From: Ascidia mentula
Lineage: Eukaryota > Chordata > Ascidiacea > Phlebobranchia > Ascidiidae
Assembly: GCA_947561715.1 (NCBI GenBank)
Contig: OX387201.1
Coordinates: forward strand, 5,908,001 to 5,972,000
Direction of reading: 5' to 3'
DNA: 64,000 bases
The notes beneath the pieces were generated by a model. It had not been told where the DNA came from. It saw only the letters and a program-made list of their open reading frames with translations, and made no database searches. Numbering within the stretch: the stretch's first letter is position 1; each line of letters starts with the position of its first letter. Below are positions 50,562-63,784 of the stretch, in pieces. Position numbers and translations under genes: made by a program.

Positions 50562-52222
50562 TTAACAATCAGCATCGCTGCTGTCAATTGATATACGCGT
50601 CGTTTTAGACGTCTTTCGTCTGTTTCTCTGGGTCCTAGGCCGTTCTTGGGGAATGACCATAGTAGTTTTTTCGGTACACAAAATTTTCCATGGTTCCGAG
50701 AAAACAGGCTTTATGTCCGCATTCTGGGATGACCAGTCACAGTCGTGTTGTTCCGGGTCGCTGGGGTCAGAGTCGAGAGAAACAGGCAAATCGGCGGCGG
50801 ACGTTTTCTGCAATCCGATTTCCGAACATTCAACCACGAACTTTGCCTCTGCGATTGGTGGTGATAAAGCGTCCACTATGTCTTCTATGCTTACAGGGCT
50901 CGCGAATCGACCTACATGCAAACAATTTTGATTACATATTCGATCTTGTTTTTTCTATGTCTTATCGGGCTGTCTGCTCAGCAAAGGCTTATTCAAATCG
51001 AATACATACCATTAGATTCATTGAACCAAAATTTGTGGCATGTCATATACGAAAGTGGAAGTCGGGCAAGTTTTAAAGCTGTTTAATATATTCTGACTAC
51101 TTAGTGTTTACGTCAGCATTGTGCTGTGTCAGCATTTTTTTCATTTACGAATGATGGCGCATCAGCTTGGTGGGGAGAAGTGCGAATATCGAGACCGCTC
51201 GAGCGAACAGGAAGAAAGCTTTGTGACAAATCAGAACGTTTCTCAGCATCAAGGAGTCCAACTGGGGGAGATCCTATCACAAAATAGTAATGACTCTGAA
51301 GTCCCAATAGTTGGCAAAACAATATATTGGCTATATAAAATATTAAAAACACGCACAGTTCCTGCAATAAATGGGGAAAAAACGTGAAACATCAGTAAGC
51401 TGGCTATTATTTCTTTCTTGAACAAACCTCTACTGTGCGGACTTGACGACGAAGTTAAACCGAAAACTCCATGATCACGGTCTAAGGCGTCTTGAGCGGG
51501 TCGAAAGCGGTCTCTCCGGCTCGTGCGATATTCCAAGCCGGTTGGCTCCACGTTGTGTTTAATTTTCCTGTACACCTTCTCACATGCTGCCCACAAAATT
51601 ACTAATGCATTGAAGGGGTTTTGTGCAACAGTAGAACAAATTTTTTAAAGTGTTTCATCTCTATTTAAAGTGTTTACGATTCAATACACTTCACAAGAAA
51701 AATTTAAACGGCACCTTTACGTGGTGAAAGTCCAGCACAGACGATGCCTTGTAGACGTCGTGCACGTTAGAAAAGTTAAGCACGAACGAGCTTGTGTAGA
51801 CGAAATCCATGAGCACTCGAAATCCTGCACAAACAAATGTATTTTCCAGCTATGGTCATCAAACAATACCTATCAGTTCCACATAGTTTATGTGCATTTA
51901 TCAACTTTATACCTTGAAGTGGAACACCTGCCAGTACGAAATTTTGCTGCTCGTGTGCTGACGTGAAAAGGGATAAGAAATAATCGCTGTTAGCTGCAAG
52001 AAACGATTTGTGCACCCGAAATTTTTCTCCCTCCACTATCAGTGTTGCGTCACAAAACAAACCTGTGTGGTTAAATCCAGCTGTTTAAGATCTTTAATTT
52101 TGCGGCATTTTAAACTGCATGGCTAAACAAAACTTACCGTTGACTCGTTGCTCTTGTAATCTCTGTAGTACGTATGTTGTGTGCTTAACGGGCAAAATGT
52201 TGGTTTTGTCTGGTTCTGACAT
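50562..52222 (-). pseudogene. BTB gene copy 3, decayed
   Basis: Exons matching copy 1: 52138-52222, 51913-52062, 51721-51824, 51428-51590, 51149-51273, 50562-50911. Two lesions are visible. The acceptor before exon 4 has changed from AG to GG (51591-51592), and exon 6 is almost wholly deleted, about 208 bp missing near 51028. Joining exon 5 directly to exon 7 changes the frame. Exon 5 also has a weaker donor (GTAAAT rather than GTAAGT). A product limited to the N-terminal half of the BTB domain is the most that could be made from normal splicing. Confidence 0.85.
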
Positions 52223-52951
52223 TTCCCCCCTTAATTTAGGAAATCAACTAACCTCCAACACCTGTCGAAATCAAAACGCGTTTTAAGCAATTTTCCCTGT
52301 TAAGCTGGTTGTAAAAGTAACTCCAAACCTCACCACGCAACTGTGCTAGAAACACAACTGCTAGAAACACAACTACTAAAAGTGTTGGCCTGTCTTTGCG
52401 ACACTCGAAACTCCAGAGCACTATTGAGGATCATCCTACGTAAGCTTCGGGCTAGACCGATCGCTGTAAGAAGATAAATGCCCGACGAAGGTTCTTATAA
52501 AAGAGAAAGGGTGGTATAAACCTCTTACATTGGTGGGGATTAGAGCCTCATCCCTACATACAACATCGAGGGATTAACGCAAATAATATTGGCCCAGTCG
52601 ACAACAAAGTTTAAATGGCATCACAGCACCGTTTTGTGTTATGTTCCTATACTAAGAGGACAACGGCTATATATTAGTATGAAATTTACTGTAAACAAAA
52701 GTCGGGCGCGGTAGAAATGTAGTGGAAAGCATGCACACGATAGGGAGCGCAAACAACGAAAAAACAAGACCACTGGCGTGTTATTGCTACATGCATATAT
52801 TCAAGATACGAAAACGCGCTTATTTTATACTACAACGGCGAAACGGATAAAAACATCGAAACGAACGCACTTGATGGGGGAAAGAAGTCACGGCGTGAAT
52901 ATGAATCAGCGCGTGGAGTCGAAGTACATTTTGAACAGGAGGGTGGCGACG
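52223..52951. other. Spacer between Axin stop and BTB copy 3, short form
   Basis: Near-identical to 35576-36304, including the same 890-bp loss at about 52580. The shared loss groups units 1 and 3. Confidence 0.65.
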
Positions 52952-55900
52952 TTACTGGGATGGGTCGGCGAACTTGAGTTTTGCTATAACTATGTCATCG
53001 TGCAAGGGAAGCACCTCATCGTCCTTTGTGAACTCGAAGAATGTGGGCTTGTTGATGGACTGCGAGAACTTCTTGAAGTAAAACCGGCAACCGAGACACT
53101 TGGCAGGCAATTTGGCCTTGAACTGACCCAGTGTTAGCGGCGCGTAAGGTAGACGAATTTTGTAGGCAATGGTCTCATTAGGCAGATAGTACACCACCGT
53201 GGTTGTATTGATGATTCCGTGGTCGACTTGGTGTGTCGGTTTGGTCACGTTGGTTGTGTTAGCAAAGGTAGCTGTCTCGGTCGACGAGTCAGTGTCTGAG
53301 TGGGTGTCGCGACCTTGAAGTTGCTGGTCATCCTGTAAAGAGGTACCGACTGATGAAAAAGAGGTAGAGTTGTTTACAGCCGTCCCGAGGGGCTGTGGAA
53401 CGATGCCAGTGTCGTTGTACAGTTCCAACGCGGCAAGGTTGGACGCGGGATCGTACGATCCGTCGGTCTCCTCGATAAGACGTCGTTTCACTTCTTGGAT
53501 AGTCGTGCTGGCGTCTGGCTGGTCAAGGATGGGCATAGTTGGGTCCTGAGCAAAAGGCTGCATTCCACGGCGCTGGTAGTTTGGTGTAACTGTAAGGCCG
53601 TCGTTTTGCACTGGGTGGACGAAGGGCATGTCCTCAGGTACAGTTTCAATGACCGGTGCTGTGTAGCGGCCCTTCTTCTGTATTCGCTTATTTCTGCAAT
53701 GCGTTATATGTTAAAATCAATATCCTTTAGTATACAAGCAAATGATTCAAATGGTCACATTTTGACGTCGCATTTCAAATTTTACCATAATGGTCTTGAC
53801 ACTCTTTTGTGTACTTACTTTGGGTAAGCCTGAGGCGTTTGAATCCACGCATGAATCATCTGATTTTTGTCCACTGGCACAACCTGAAAATGCATCAAAA
53901 ATCGTCAATGCATTGCACGACCACAAACCTGCAAAATGAAATTAAGTTGTTTTTTTTACCGGTAGTTGCATGAAAAAAGCTTCAGGGTCCTTTTCAGCAA
54001 GCATTGGTATGTCTCGACACCTTTAAAAAGCACATTTCATTTCACATTAAACTGTGATAAAATTTTGACCAAAGAGATTTTGTTTTCAAGACGCATATAA
54101 TCCCACATATAATATATATACCAAGAGTCCCGACAATTCCCAATTAAAAAAAATCATTAACCACTTGTTGAATGGGTTATGTACAAATAGTTAAATAGAT
54201 TGGTATATGTTCTATAGTTAACAATACAATATACTTAGCCAGGTTGTATTAAAAGGAATCATTTACCTTGATGTTAGTGGTATGTGACAGCATTCAGGCA
54301 AATTATTAGGATTTCTCTTCACTTGAGCCATAATGAAACGCTTATGGGATGCTAAAAAACAAAAAAAATATTATATCATATCTTTAGTTTCATTATTCGG
54401 TTAAATTTTTCGCTGTATAGGTCGGCAAACTACGGCAAACAAAAAGCCAGTTAAGCCCTTTTCTCACACTAAAACATACTCAGAGCAACGAAAGCATGTT
54501 TTAAAGGAGTTAGAATAAGCATCACTACATGTTTACAAATTGCAATGAAACCTTTGCAAAATATACAGGTATGACCAAGCATACAGAAATGCAAAATGTG
54601 GAATATTTCTACAAATTATTCTTTTATTTAATGAGATTGTTGTCTCTGTGGTACAAGAACAAAGGAATGAGCCATGGGTTGCCGACCTCTGGTCTATTTG
54701 GTATGCAAGTTGATTAAAACATATTTCAATGATTTTATAAGATGTATGTGAGTATACATAGCAAATACAAAACAAAATAATTAAACATGAATTTTGTTTT
54801 TGTTTTTACTAAAATAATTAAACATGAAATTTTAGTAATTGGCTTTTGACATCATTAGTATTTGTAACAAAGTTTTTTCAGTAACTGTTCTCACAGTAGT
54901 TCAAAATTTGGTTATTTATTGTTTCTACCACAGAGAGTTAAGCAACAGCTTTGAAAAGTACACATCTTCAACCTGTGTTATAAATTATTATGTATTACAA
55001 AGGTTGGCTTACAACTTCTTTGGTGTGAAGAAAGCCCTTCAAAACTTCTGTCAGAACAGGACAAGGTGTCTGAAGTGGCATCGGATGACTTGTCGCTTCC
55101 AATAGCTGATGCAGGGGGAACCCAGTACATATTGGGCGTGTAATATGGCAAGGCTGCACTTGGCTGCAATGTTGAAAATATAAAGCTTACAACTGAATAA
55201 TTTTACTGGGATCGTTGTTGAAAATTTAGGCCCATCAACTTAGTTCTTAGGATAAATTCAAATTCATATATTGCATATATGCATAGAGCAAAATAGCTAG
55301 ACACTGCCAAAAATCACACTTTTCAGAAGAATAAACCATTGACTTAAAGCTATTAGGCATATATGTACCTGTTTGCTATCATAAACGTTTATATCTCCGT
55401 CTTTCAGTTTTTGCTCTATTGAATTTTTGATGGCCATTTTTAATATTCCTGGCCTTCTGTTAAACAAATTGAAGTTTAGATAACTACTGAAGGAAAAACA
55501 AACAAACAAAAAACTATATACTTTGAATGTGCAGGATTCCATTCACCATCCTCATTAATTGGAGGTAAATATCCAGTGTCTGCTGGAATGACTTGTGGTG
55601 CATTTCTGTTTGTGGATTTGGCTGCAGCGGGCTCCTTACTCTTAATAATAAAACAAGTAGTTTTTGATTATTTTTGTGGGGGTTATAGCAATTGGTGACA
55701 ACGCAGGAGATAGCCATTTGGATATATTAATGCGATAATGATCAGTGTCTGGCAGTTGGATGTTGGAATAGGTACAAACATATACTAAACAAAAGCAACT
55801 GTAAAAGTTAGAAACAAGTTGAACACTGATATATTATATTGTAAATAATAATAAAAACATCTATTAAAATTTAACCTCTGGTTGTTGTCTTTGAAGCGGG

Positions 55901-58900
55901 GTATTTCCTGCTTTGGGGCTCATGCTATCATATTGGTTTGAGTACTGTATAAAATTGTCGCTGTTCAAAAACTTGCTGTGAAGCTCTGCTTCCATATTAA
56001 GTTCAATTTCTGTTTGCGCTTGGTGAAAAAGATCAGAGTCCAGGCCTTTGCTGTTCTTGTAAGCAATTTTTATTTGTTGTCCGATGTAGCTCTTCGTCGG
56101 CCCTTTGATAATTGATGACACAGCATTTGTTGCACTCCTACTCAGAAACTTTTTGTAGATCGTCTTAGCCAGTTTAAACCTGAACGGAAAGAATGAGAGA
56201 TAATGAAACATCATATAAATGTGAAGTTTACAAATAATGACTCAAACCAAATGTTTGAGAGTTATGCCATGCTTTACAAACCTTCTTTCTGTGGTCTCAT
56301 CATCCATTTTCATAGCAACCTGATTCCTGCTGGACATTGAACCTGTGGTGGATGACGCAGCAGAAGAGTTGCCGCTGTTATGACCATTAGACTTAAGACC
56401 AAAGCTTTTAAATCCTTTCATTGCCAACCAGCATTCCAAAATACATTCAAGCTTGCTTTCTTCCAAAAAATGCTTGAACACATTGAGGCCATCAGTATCT
56501 TCAAGTACATTGTGATGGGTTTGTTTCCAACACGTTGGGCGCTTGTCGGGGACGCCCGAGTTGTTGCCTGGGGGACGTGGCGGATGCTTTGATTTCATTG
56601 AATGCTCAGTCCTTGATATCTTCCGCAACGACGATGAGCGCGCCTTTTTACTGGACTTTGTTTCGACTTGCATCGGGTAAACAACAGCTGCCATAGCCGC
56701 ACTTTCGTCCATTATGGCGGCCGTGATACGCGGTGACAATCCAAGATCTGTAAGATTCGTTAAACGTGTGTAATTACTAAGGCTGGAGTTTAATTGTTGA
56801 GGACCGGAATGTTTGTAACTAGCAATTCTACTACACTTTTATACGAATAACATACAAGCGGCGGCAACAAAAAATATGTTTCTACTTGTTGAAGATACAC
56901 AATCCCGGAGGTAACACAATTTTTATGCGCACAGCTGTACACAGGACAAAATCGCAACACATTGATTAAGTCGTTATTGTGACAACACAACATTTTTTTG
57001 CTGGGTCGTTAGTGTTTACCTTTGATGTGAGTGGAAATACTTAGAATGCGGGTTCGTCTCGTCTGAGGTCCTCTCGATTTGCCGCAAATTATCGACATCA
57101 TCTCTTGTCTCACAGTCTCATTCCACAACCCGTATATTACAGGATAATATACGCATCTATGTGTATATGGTAAAATATAAGCTACAAGTCGTGTCAGTCA
57201 TGATGATGGAGAATCAAAATATGTTTTGTGATGGAAAATTACTGCATTTTGTGATGGAAAATCTACAAAACTGGGTTCCTCTAAGACAAAAATTTCCAGT
57301 ATTTGTAGCTTAGGCATTTCTCTTCTTAAAGACTTCCTTGTATATAATTTTTAATACAGTATTTTCTTCACGTGTTTCAACACAAGGTGTTTAGGAATTC
57401 CTTTAAATGTTTAGCATTCACAATTACATACGTTGTGTACATGAGGATGGTAGAGATCGACACCAACCAATCGGCGACCGCAACCGGACGGTATGAAGCA
57501 ACTGTACCGCTCACTTCCACGAGGTAGTTTTTCGAATCAAGGAAGGTTTCGACCAATGACACAATTATAAAGGGACCAACAGCCACCAGTATAAACCCCA
57601 CGATTACCGAGATTGTGCAACATGCCTAAGGTAAAAGGGGACGAAAAAAACACGTCATTTTAAATGTAACTTTTATTGATTGATTGTCACAATAATGAGT
57701 GGAGCTGCACGGAGCGTGTGCTGTATTGGGTTATGGCAGAGACAAATATTGACGTTCCATGCATTACTGTTGCATTATGAAGTCACTAGCACCAAAAGTC
57801 GAAGGAGTTTTTTATAAATAATATATGATCAATCGACCGAGGAGCAACGCCGCGACTATCATATTATAAATATATCAACAGTAGCGCTGTCTTACCTTTC
57901 GTTGATTCTTGTAATAACGAAAATACGAGAAACGAAAATTGCGTTTGAAGGAGAGTTGTCGACGACTTCTGGTTGACGAAGAAAGTGAGTCTGCACGCAT
58001 TTTTAACAGTTAATTAGCCTTCGCAACATCCATCATAAGCAAACAAATCTCACGGGAATATTTTACCATACATTTTTTTTTTGCGGTCGGACATTAGTGT
58101 CCAGTAAGCAAATACGTAGGTCCAAAAAATCGAGTTTTAAGCAAGTTTTTTAAACCACGAAAATAGTGCGACTTTTTAGTGTATATCGCGTGAGAAAACT
58201 TTTTGCAACAACTTATAATTTTCTTTATATTTCACGTTTACGTTTAGAAATACCATTTCGCAACACGCGACTCTGGACCGAACATGATCTCCCATTTGTA
58301 AAGACTTCAATCTCCCTTGAGGGAGGGCGTTTTAATGACTTCCTAGTACCACTGTAACTTGAAGCATTAGCGTTCTGATTTTTTGAATTGTTTCCCTTTT
58401 CTTCATACATTGGCTACAATTCATTTAAAAAGCTGTAATATGTTAGGATTAAAATACATCATCCAACGATTTCACCTCGTGTGGTGAGGTATCTACCACT
58501 GAGTGCAACTGTTGGGAACATCCTGCATACTCTGTGGAGACAATTCCGGAATCTTCCACATAGCTTGGGTTTAATGTGGCTTGCAGTTCATAAAAACCTC
58601 TGCTGGGTGATGGGGTTGTTCCTTTAAAATGTTATGAAAGAGCAGAGTTTAAATATAACTTTGTGATGCAAAAGTATAGGATTTATTTGAAACAAAACAC
58701 CTAAAGATGCTATGAAATTAAAATACATTCACACACATGTATAATTAAAAACTCACTTGTTTTAGAAGCTAAACGCTTCTTTTCCATGTGCTCAAAACCA
58801 GAAGCATTTTTGTTGACAAATGCATTTTTTTCATAATGTAGTAATCTTTGTCTGGAAGCGCTAAATACATTTAATAAATAATCACATTAATATTTTAAAC

Positions 58901-59998
58901 CGCTATGTGGACTGTGAAAACCATAGCTGTTTATAATGTCAAGAAAATAAACGAAAATTAAGAAAGAATAAATAATTGATATATTGCACGCACTACCTTA
59001 AATATCCATTAATATGTAAAGCAGTTACCTTGTCTCAATATGCCTCCGTCCGATGGTTGCACCTTTATATTTATCCCGTGCAACACTAAATATTTTGCAA
59101 TACATAGAAACCACACAAAAAAGTGGAAAAATACTGCATATTAGAATCTACAAAAAAGTAAATCGATATGTGTTCATTAAAGTTTGTCAAGTAATGCTCA
59201 CCCAAAACAAACTAAATCCATAATTTTTAGCCCAAAGAGGAAAACAGCCAAATCTGGCAGGGATGAATTGGTACTGTGACCAAGCACCGAACAAGGGGGG
59301 TACTGCACAACACAAAGACACCATCCAACACAGTATAATAGCAGCCGTCACACGGCAACTACTAATATGATTGGGGTATTTTAATGGATGAACAACTGCA
59401 TAGTATCTTCAAAATAAAGGCAATTTCAAACCATATGGCAAAATGATAGGCCAAATATACTATATATACCTGTCATATGAAATCAGGGACAAAGTTAAAA
59501 TGCTTGCACCAAACAACGATGTTGTAAGAAATCCTGTGAGTGAACACCACACTTTTCCAAATAGCCAAACTCTGGTTATACTGCTGGTTATGCCAAATGG
59601 AAAAACAAGAACACCAAAGGCAAAATTTGATGAGGTCAGGCTAAACACAAGTTTGTTGCTGGATGTTAGAAGGTACTTCCTCCTAATTTGAAAAAAGAAA
59701 CAATGATTAATAACCAAAATAAAAACATTATAAAACACTGGTAAACATAATGCCACTTGCCTGTACAGCGTAAAACAAACCAAAAAGTTTCCAATGCAGG
59801 AAATAATGGCAACCAACGAGAGTAAGCATGTCCACAGTATATGCAAAGCTACTGTTGAATTGTCAGAATAGGAGGATGCATTTCCATCTATAGCAGAAAC
59901 AGTAAACACACAACACATATCCAAGTTTACCACAAATACAACAAAAGCATGAGTTCACCTGAAACATCAAACACAGTAAAATTGGCGAAGTTTTCCAT
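52952..59998 (-). CDS. GPR161-Axin chimeric gene 2
   Basis: GPR161 exons, transcript order: 59959-59998, 59761-59887, 59470-59682, 59202-59406, 59029-59147, 58757-58860, 58458-58621, 58236-58413, 57896-57990, 57432-57625, 57020-57156. Fusion exon: 56282-56747. Axin exons: 55876-56179, 55522-55640, 55369-55456, 55013-55163, 54267-54351, 53960-54020, 53819-53883, 52952-53693. They total 3657 nt, 1218 residues, with every exon phase matching chimera 1. It differs from chimera 1 by scattered substitutions and in one Axin exon: 54267-54351 is 18 nt longer and reads HKRFIMAQVKRNPNNLPE, which aligns better with vertebrate Axin than the shorter version and is probably ancestral. Both chimeras lack a recognisable beta-catenin-binding helix. 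The absence of any stop over 20 exons shows that the fused frame has not decayed. Confidence 0.85.
54416..54691. mobile_element. Possible hAT-like MITE in an Axin intron (unit 3 copy)
   Basis: Same 276-bp segment as 37752-38027, with the same imperfect GGTCGGCAA-type ends. Inherited by duplication, not a separate insertion. Confidence 0.35.
56510..56530. other. Duplication junction J1, second copy
   Basis: Same GPR161-tail/Axin-RGS join as at 39856/39857, here at 56516/56517, with identical flanking bases. The two junctions are copies of one event. Confidence 0.9.
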
Positions 59999-60689
59999 GG
60001 TTCAGAACTCATTGCACTAAGCAGGAACAAAAATTTTAGCCATGTTTCCCAATCAGTGTATCACATGTCCCTCTAGAAACGGATTATAATTACCAGTGAC
60101 GCTTTGGTCACTAGTCAAAGTCACTTAAAGTTTGCTAATATGGTTTTGCAAACATTGCTTTTATCAAAAATGATGCAACCATAATGGTATTTAATAACAA
60201 CAAAACCAAATTATTCACTTAAGCATCGACAGAAAAAAATACATACCTCTCTGTCTATGCACACCATGCCAATGTAGAAAATATTCCTTCCCTACCAACC
60301 CAGGCAATTTTGTAAAGGGGGTCCTGCTGCTGGTGCTGGCAAATGCCTTTGTTTTAGGTTTTTCAACGGGACTTCCCCAAATACGTTACAGAATACTTTT
60401 AGTGTTTTCTTATTGTATGGTTTTAATGTAACCCAGTGTAGTTAAATAGTTACATTTAAATCTTGTTTCTGCACAATAGATACTCTGAATTGCCGTAGCT
60501 AAGTTACGTAACATTCTTCTTGCCATGGCCAGCGATAGGTGTATATGGAACAATAGTTTTATTAACTTCTTTTCGGGCAATATTCACAAGACATGTTTAG
60601 TGCAGCGAAAACACGCCGTCAACAAAAGATATTGGCGTTGGCGATTGTCGAATGTTGAGAAGTTAGAAAGAAAGGAAATACAAAAATAT
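59999..60689. other. Spacer between BTB copy 4 and chimera 2 start
   Basis: Copy of 33023-33707 without the transposon. It should hold the promoter of chimera 2 and the BTB 3' UTR. Confidence 0.6.
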
Positions 60690-62536
60690 TTAACAATCAG
60701 CATCGCTGCTGTCAATGGATATACGCGTTGTTTTAGACGTCTTTCGTCTGTTTCTCTGCGTCCTAGGCCGTTCTTGGGGAATGACCATAGTAGTTTTTTC
60801 GGTACACAAAATTTTCCATGGTTCCGAGAAAACAGGCTTTATGTCCGCATTCTGGGATGACCAGTCACAGTCGTGTTGTTCCGGGTCACTGGGGTCAGAG
60901 TCGAGAGAAACAGGCAAATCGGCGGCGGACGTTTTCTGCAATCCGATTTCCGAACATTCCACCACGAACTTTGCCTCTGCGATTGGTGGTGATGAAGCGT
61001 CCACTATGTCTTCTATGCTTACAGGGCTCGCGAATCGGCCTAGATACAAACAATTTTGATTACATATTCGATCTTGCTTTTTTTGTATCTTTTCGGGCTG
61101 TCTGCTCAGCAAAGGCTTATTCAAATCGAATAGATTTTTCATACCATTAGATTCATTGAACGAATGGTCGGTTGAGGCATCCTTCGGACGTTTGGGAGTC
61201 CGTTCGGCATCTGTCAGGTTGATTTCCTCGCAAGGTTCGACTTTAACCTTTCGTTTCAGGCGCGGTTTGATCTTTGAAATAGATAATTGATAATGCTTAG
61301 CAGGAAGTCCACCAAGGCGAAAGCCATGACCAAATATGTCAAATTATTTTGCACTTTAATCTGATTACAAAATTGGTGACATGTCATATAGGAAAGTGGA
61401 AGTCGGGCAAGGTTTTAAAGCTGTTTGATATATTCTGACTATTTAGTGTTTACGTCAGCATTGTGCTGTGTCAGCATTTTTTTCACTTACGAATGATGGC
61501 GCATCAGCTTGGTGGGGAGAAGTGCGAATATCGAGACCGCTCGAGCGAACAGGAAGAAAGCTTTGTGACAAATCAGAACGTTTCTCAGCATCAAGGAGTC
61601 CAACTGGGGGAGATCCTATCACAAAATAGAAATGAATCTGAAGTCCCAATAGTTGGCAAAACAATATATTGGCTATATAAAATATTAAAAACACGCACAG
61701 TTCCTGCAATAAATGAGAAAAAAAAACATGAAACATCAGTAAACTGGCTATTACTTCTTTCTTGAGCAAACCTCTACTGTGCGGACTTGACGACGAAGTT
61801 AAACCGAAAACTCCATGGTCACGGTCTAAGGCGTCTTGAGCGGGTCGAAAGCGGTCTCTCCGGCTCGTGCGATATTCCAAGCCGGTTGGCTCCACGTTGT
61901 GTTTAATTTTCCTGTACACCTTCTCACATGCTGCCTACAAAATTACTAATGCATTGAAGGGGTTTTGTGCAACAGGAGAACAAATTTTTTAAATTGTTTC
62001 ATCTCTATTCAAAGTGTTTACGATTCAATACACTTCACAAGTAAAATTTAAACGGCACCTTTACGTGGTGAAAGTCCAGCACAGACGATGCCTTGTAGAC
62101 GTCGTGCACGTTAGAAAAGTTAAGCACGAACGAGCTTGTGTAGACGAAATCCATGAGCACTCGAAATCCTGCACAAACAAACGTATTTTCCCGCTATGGT
62201 CATCATACATTAATCAACTTTATACCTTGAAGTGGAACACCTGCCAGTACGAAATTTTGCTGCTCGTGTGCTGACGTGAAAAGGGATAAGAAATAATCGC
62301 TGTTTGCTGCAAGAAACGATTTGTGCACCCGAAATTTTTCTCCCTCCACTATCAGTGTTGCGTCACAAAACAAACCTGCGTGGTTAAATCCAGCTGTTTA
62401 AGATCTTTAATTTTTGCGGTAGTTTAAACTGTATGGCTAAACAAAACTTACCGTTGATTCGTTGCTCTTGTAATCTCTGCAGTACGTATGTTGTGTGCTT
62501 AACGGGCAAAATGTTGGTTTTGTCTGGTTCTGACAT
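60690..62536 (-). CDS. BTB/POZ-domain protein, copy 4 (intact)
   Basis: Exons, transcript order: 62452-62536, 62226-62375, 62065-62168, 61772-61934, 61491-61615, 61145-61271, 60690-61039. They total 1104 nt (367 residues), with the same phases as copy 1. The BTB domain (CDATLIVEGEKFRVHKSF, LAANSDYF) and the basic C-terminus are kept. Differences are conservative substitutions, for example Val to Ile at the end of exon 1 and at the start of exon 6. With copy 1 this leaves two apparently functional BTB genes among four copies. Confidence 0.85.
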
Positions 62537-62892
62537 TTTTCCCCTTAATTTAGGAAATCAACTAACCTCCAACACCTGTCGAAATCAAAACGCATTTTAA
62601 GCAATTTTCCCTGTCAAGCTGGTTGTAAAAGTAACTCCAAACCTCACCACGCAACTGTGCTAGAAACACAACTGCTAGAAACACAACTACTAAAAGTGTT
62701 GGCCTGTTTTTGCGACACTCGAAACTCCAGAGCACAATTGAGGATCATCCTACGTAAGCTTCGGGCTAGACCGATCGCTGTAAGAAGATAAATGCCCGAC
62801 GAAGGTTCTTATAAAAGAGAAAGGGTGGTAAACCTCTTACATTGGTGGGGATTAGAGCCTCATCCCTACATACAACATCGAGGGATTAACGC

Positions 62893-63784
62893 ATAGCGCG
62901 ATGAAACATTTAAACGTGATAGCGTTTTCTCTTACTCCGCGGGCGATAAACCTGGCAATCCTGGCAAATCCGACAGACAAAACTAAGTCTGGATCCAGTA
63001 ATCGCATTATCACCATGGCGACCGGGTCTAATTGACGTTTGTCGTACGACCTCAAACGAGCAACCTGATTCTCTTTTTAACGAGCAAAGCAAACACAGCC
63101 GGTGCAGGACCTCTATTAAAAGATTTTGACAAAGCCCTCGCGAACGCACAACAGAAACACGAGATAAAGAATTTCATCCGGATGTTCGGTTGACTACTGT
63201 CCTGGATGTGAACCTGCGAATTAGTCTGCATTGTTTGACGTCTGTTAATTGCAATCTATAACTTTGCTACTGTGGGTAAAAAGCGTTGTCTATAATGAAT
63301 GAGACTGGAGGTTATAATGAATATCTTGGGCCTCTAACACCCGGAGATTGCATTGACGTATTTTTTCACACCGCAAATTTTGAAATACCACATTAAGCCG
63401 CTTACGGCGTTTAATTGACGGGATCTGTTGCAAAAATTAGTGTATGATTATACGACACACGACACGTGATTCGCGGGCGTCGTCCCAAATTGGTGTTAAT
63501 ATTCGACTGTGTGCCATTCTAGAGTGAAACGGTCGCTTTGCGTGAGAGTTACTTTAACCAAGATATCGGGTGTGTTTCTTAGCTGCATATTTGATTAACA
63601 AAATTCACCGGATATTTGAGTTTTACCGTTTCTATGCAATGCGTAGGTTAAACACACCATCGCATAACAATTTAGAATGATTAAAATTCTGGGCCTTACG
63701 CATATAGGTTGAACCTTTATGCCAGAGCCCATGCTTTAATTTAGGCTTGCTATTGCGGCGATGCACATCAGTTTAAGGGAGCAA
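62893..63784. other. Full-length BTB-Axin spacer segment, absent from units 1 and 3
   Basis: About 890 bp between the BTB upstream region and the Axin 3' flank. Its right 580 bp also occur in unit 2 (from 44403); its left 300 bp occur only here. Units 1 and 3 lack all of it. The long form is presumably ancestral. Two overlapping minus-strand frames of 67 and 79 codons have no recognised motif. Confidence 0.7.
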
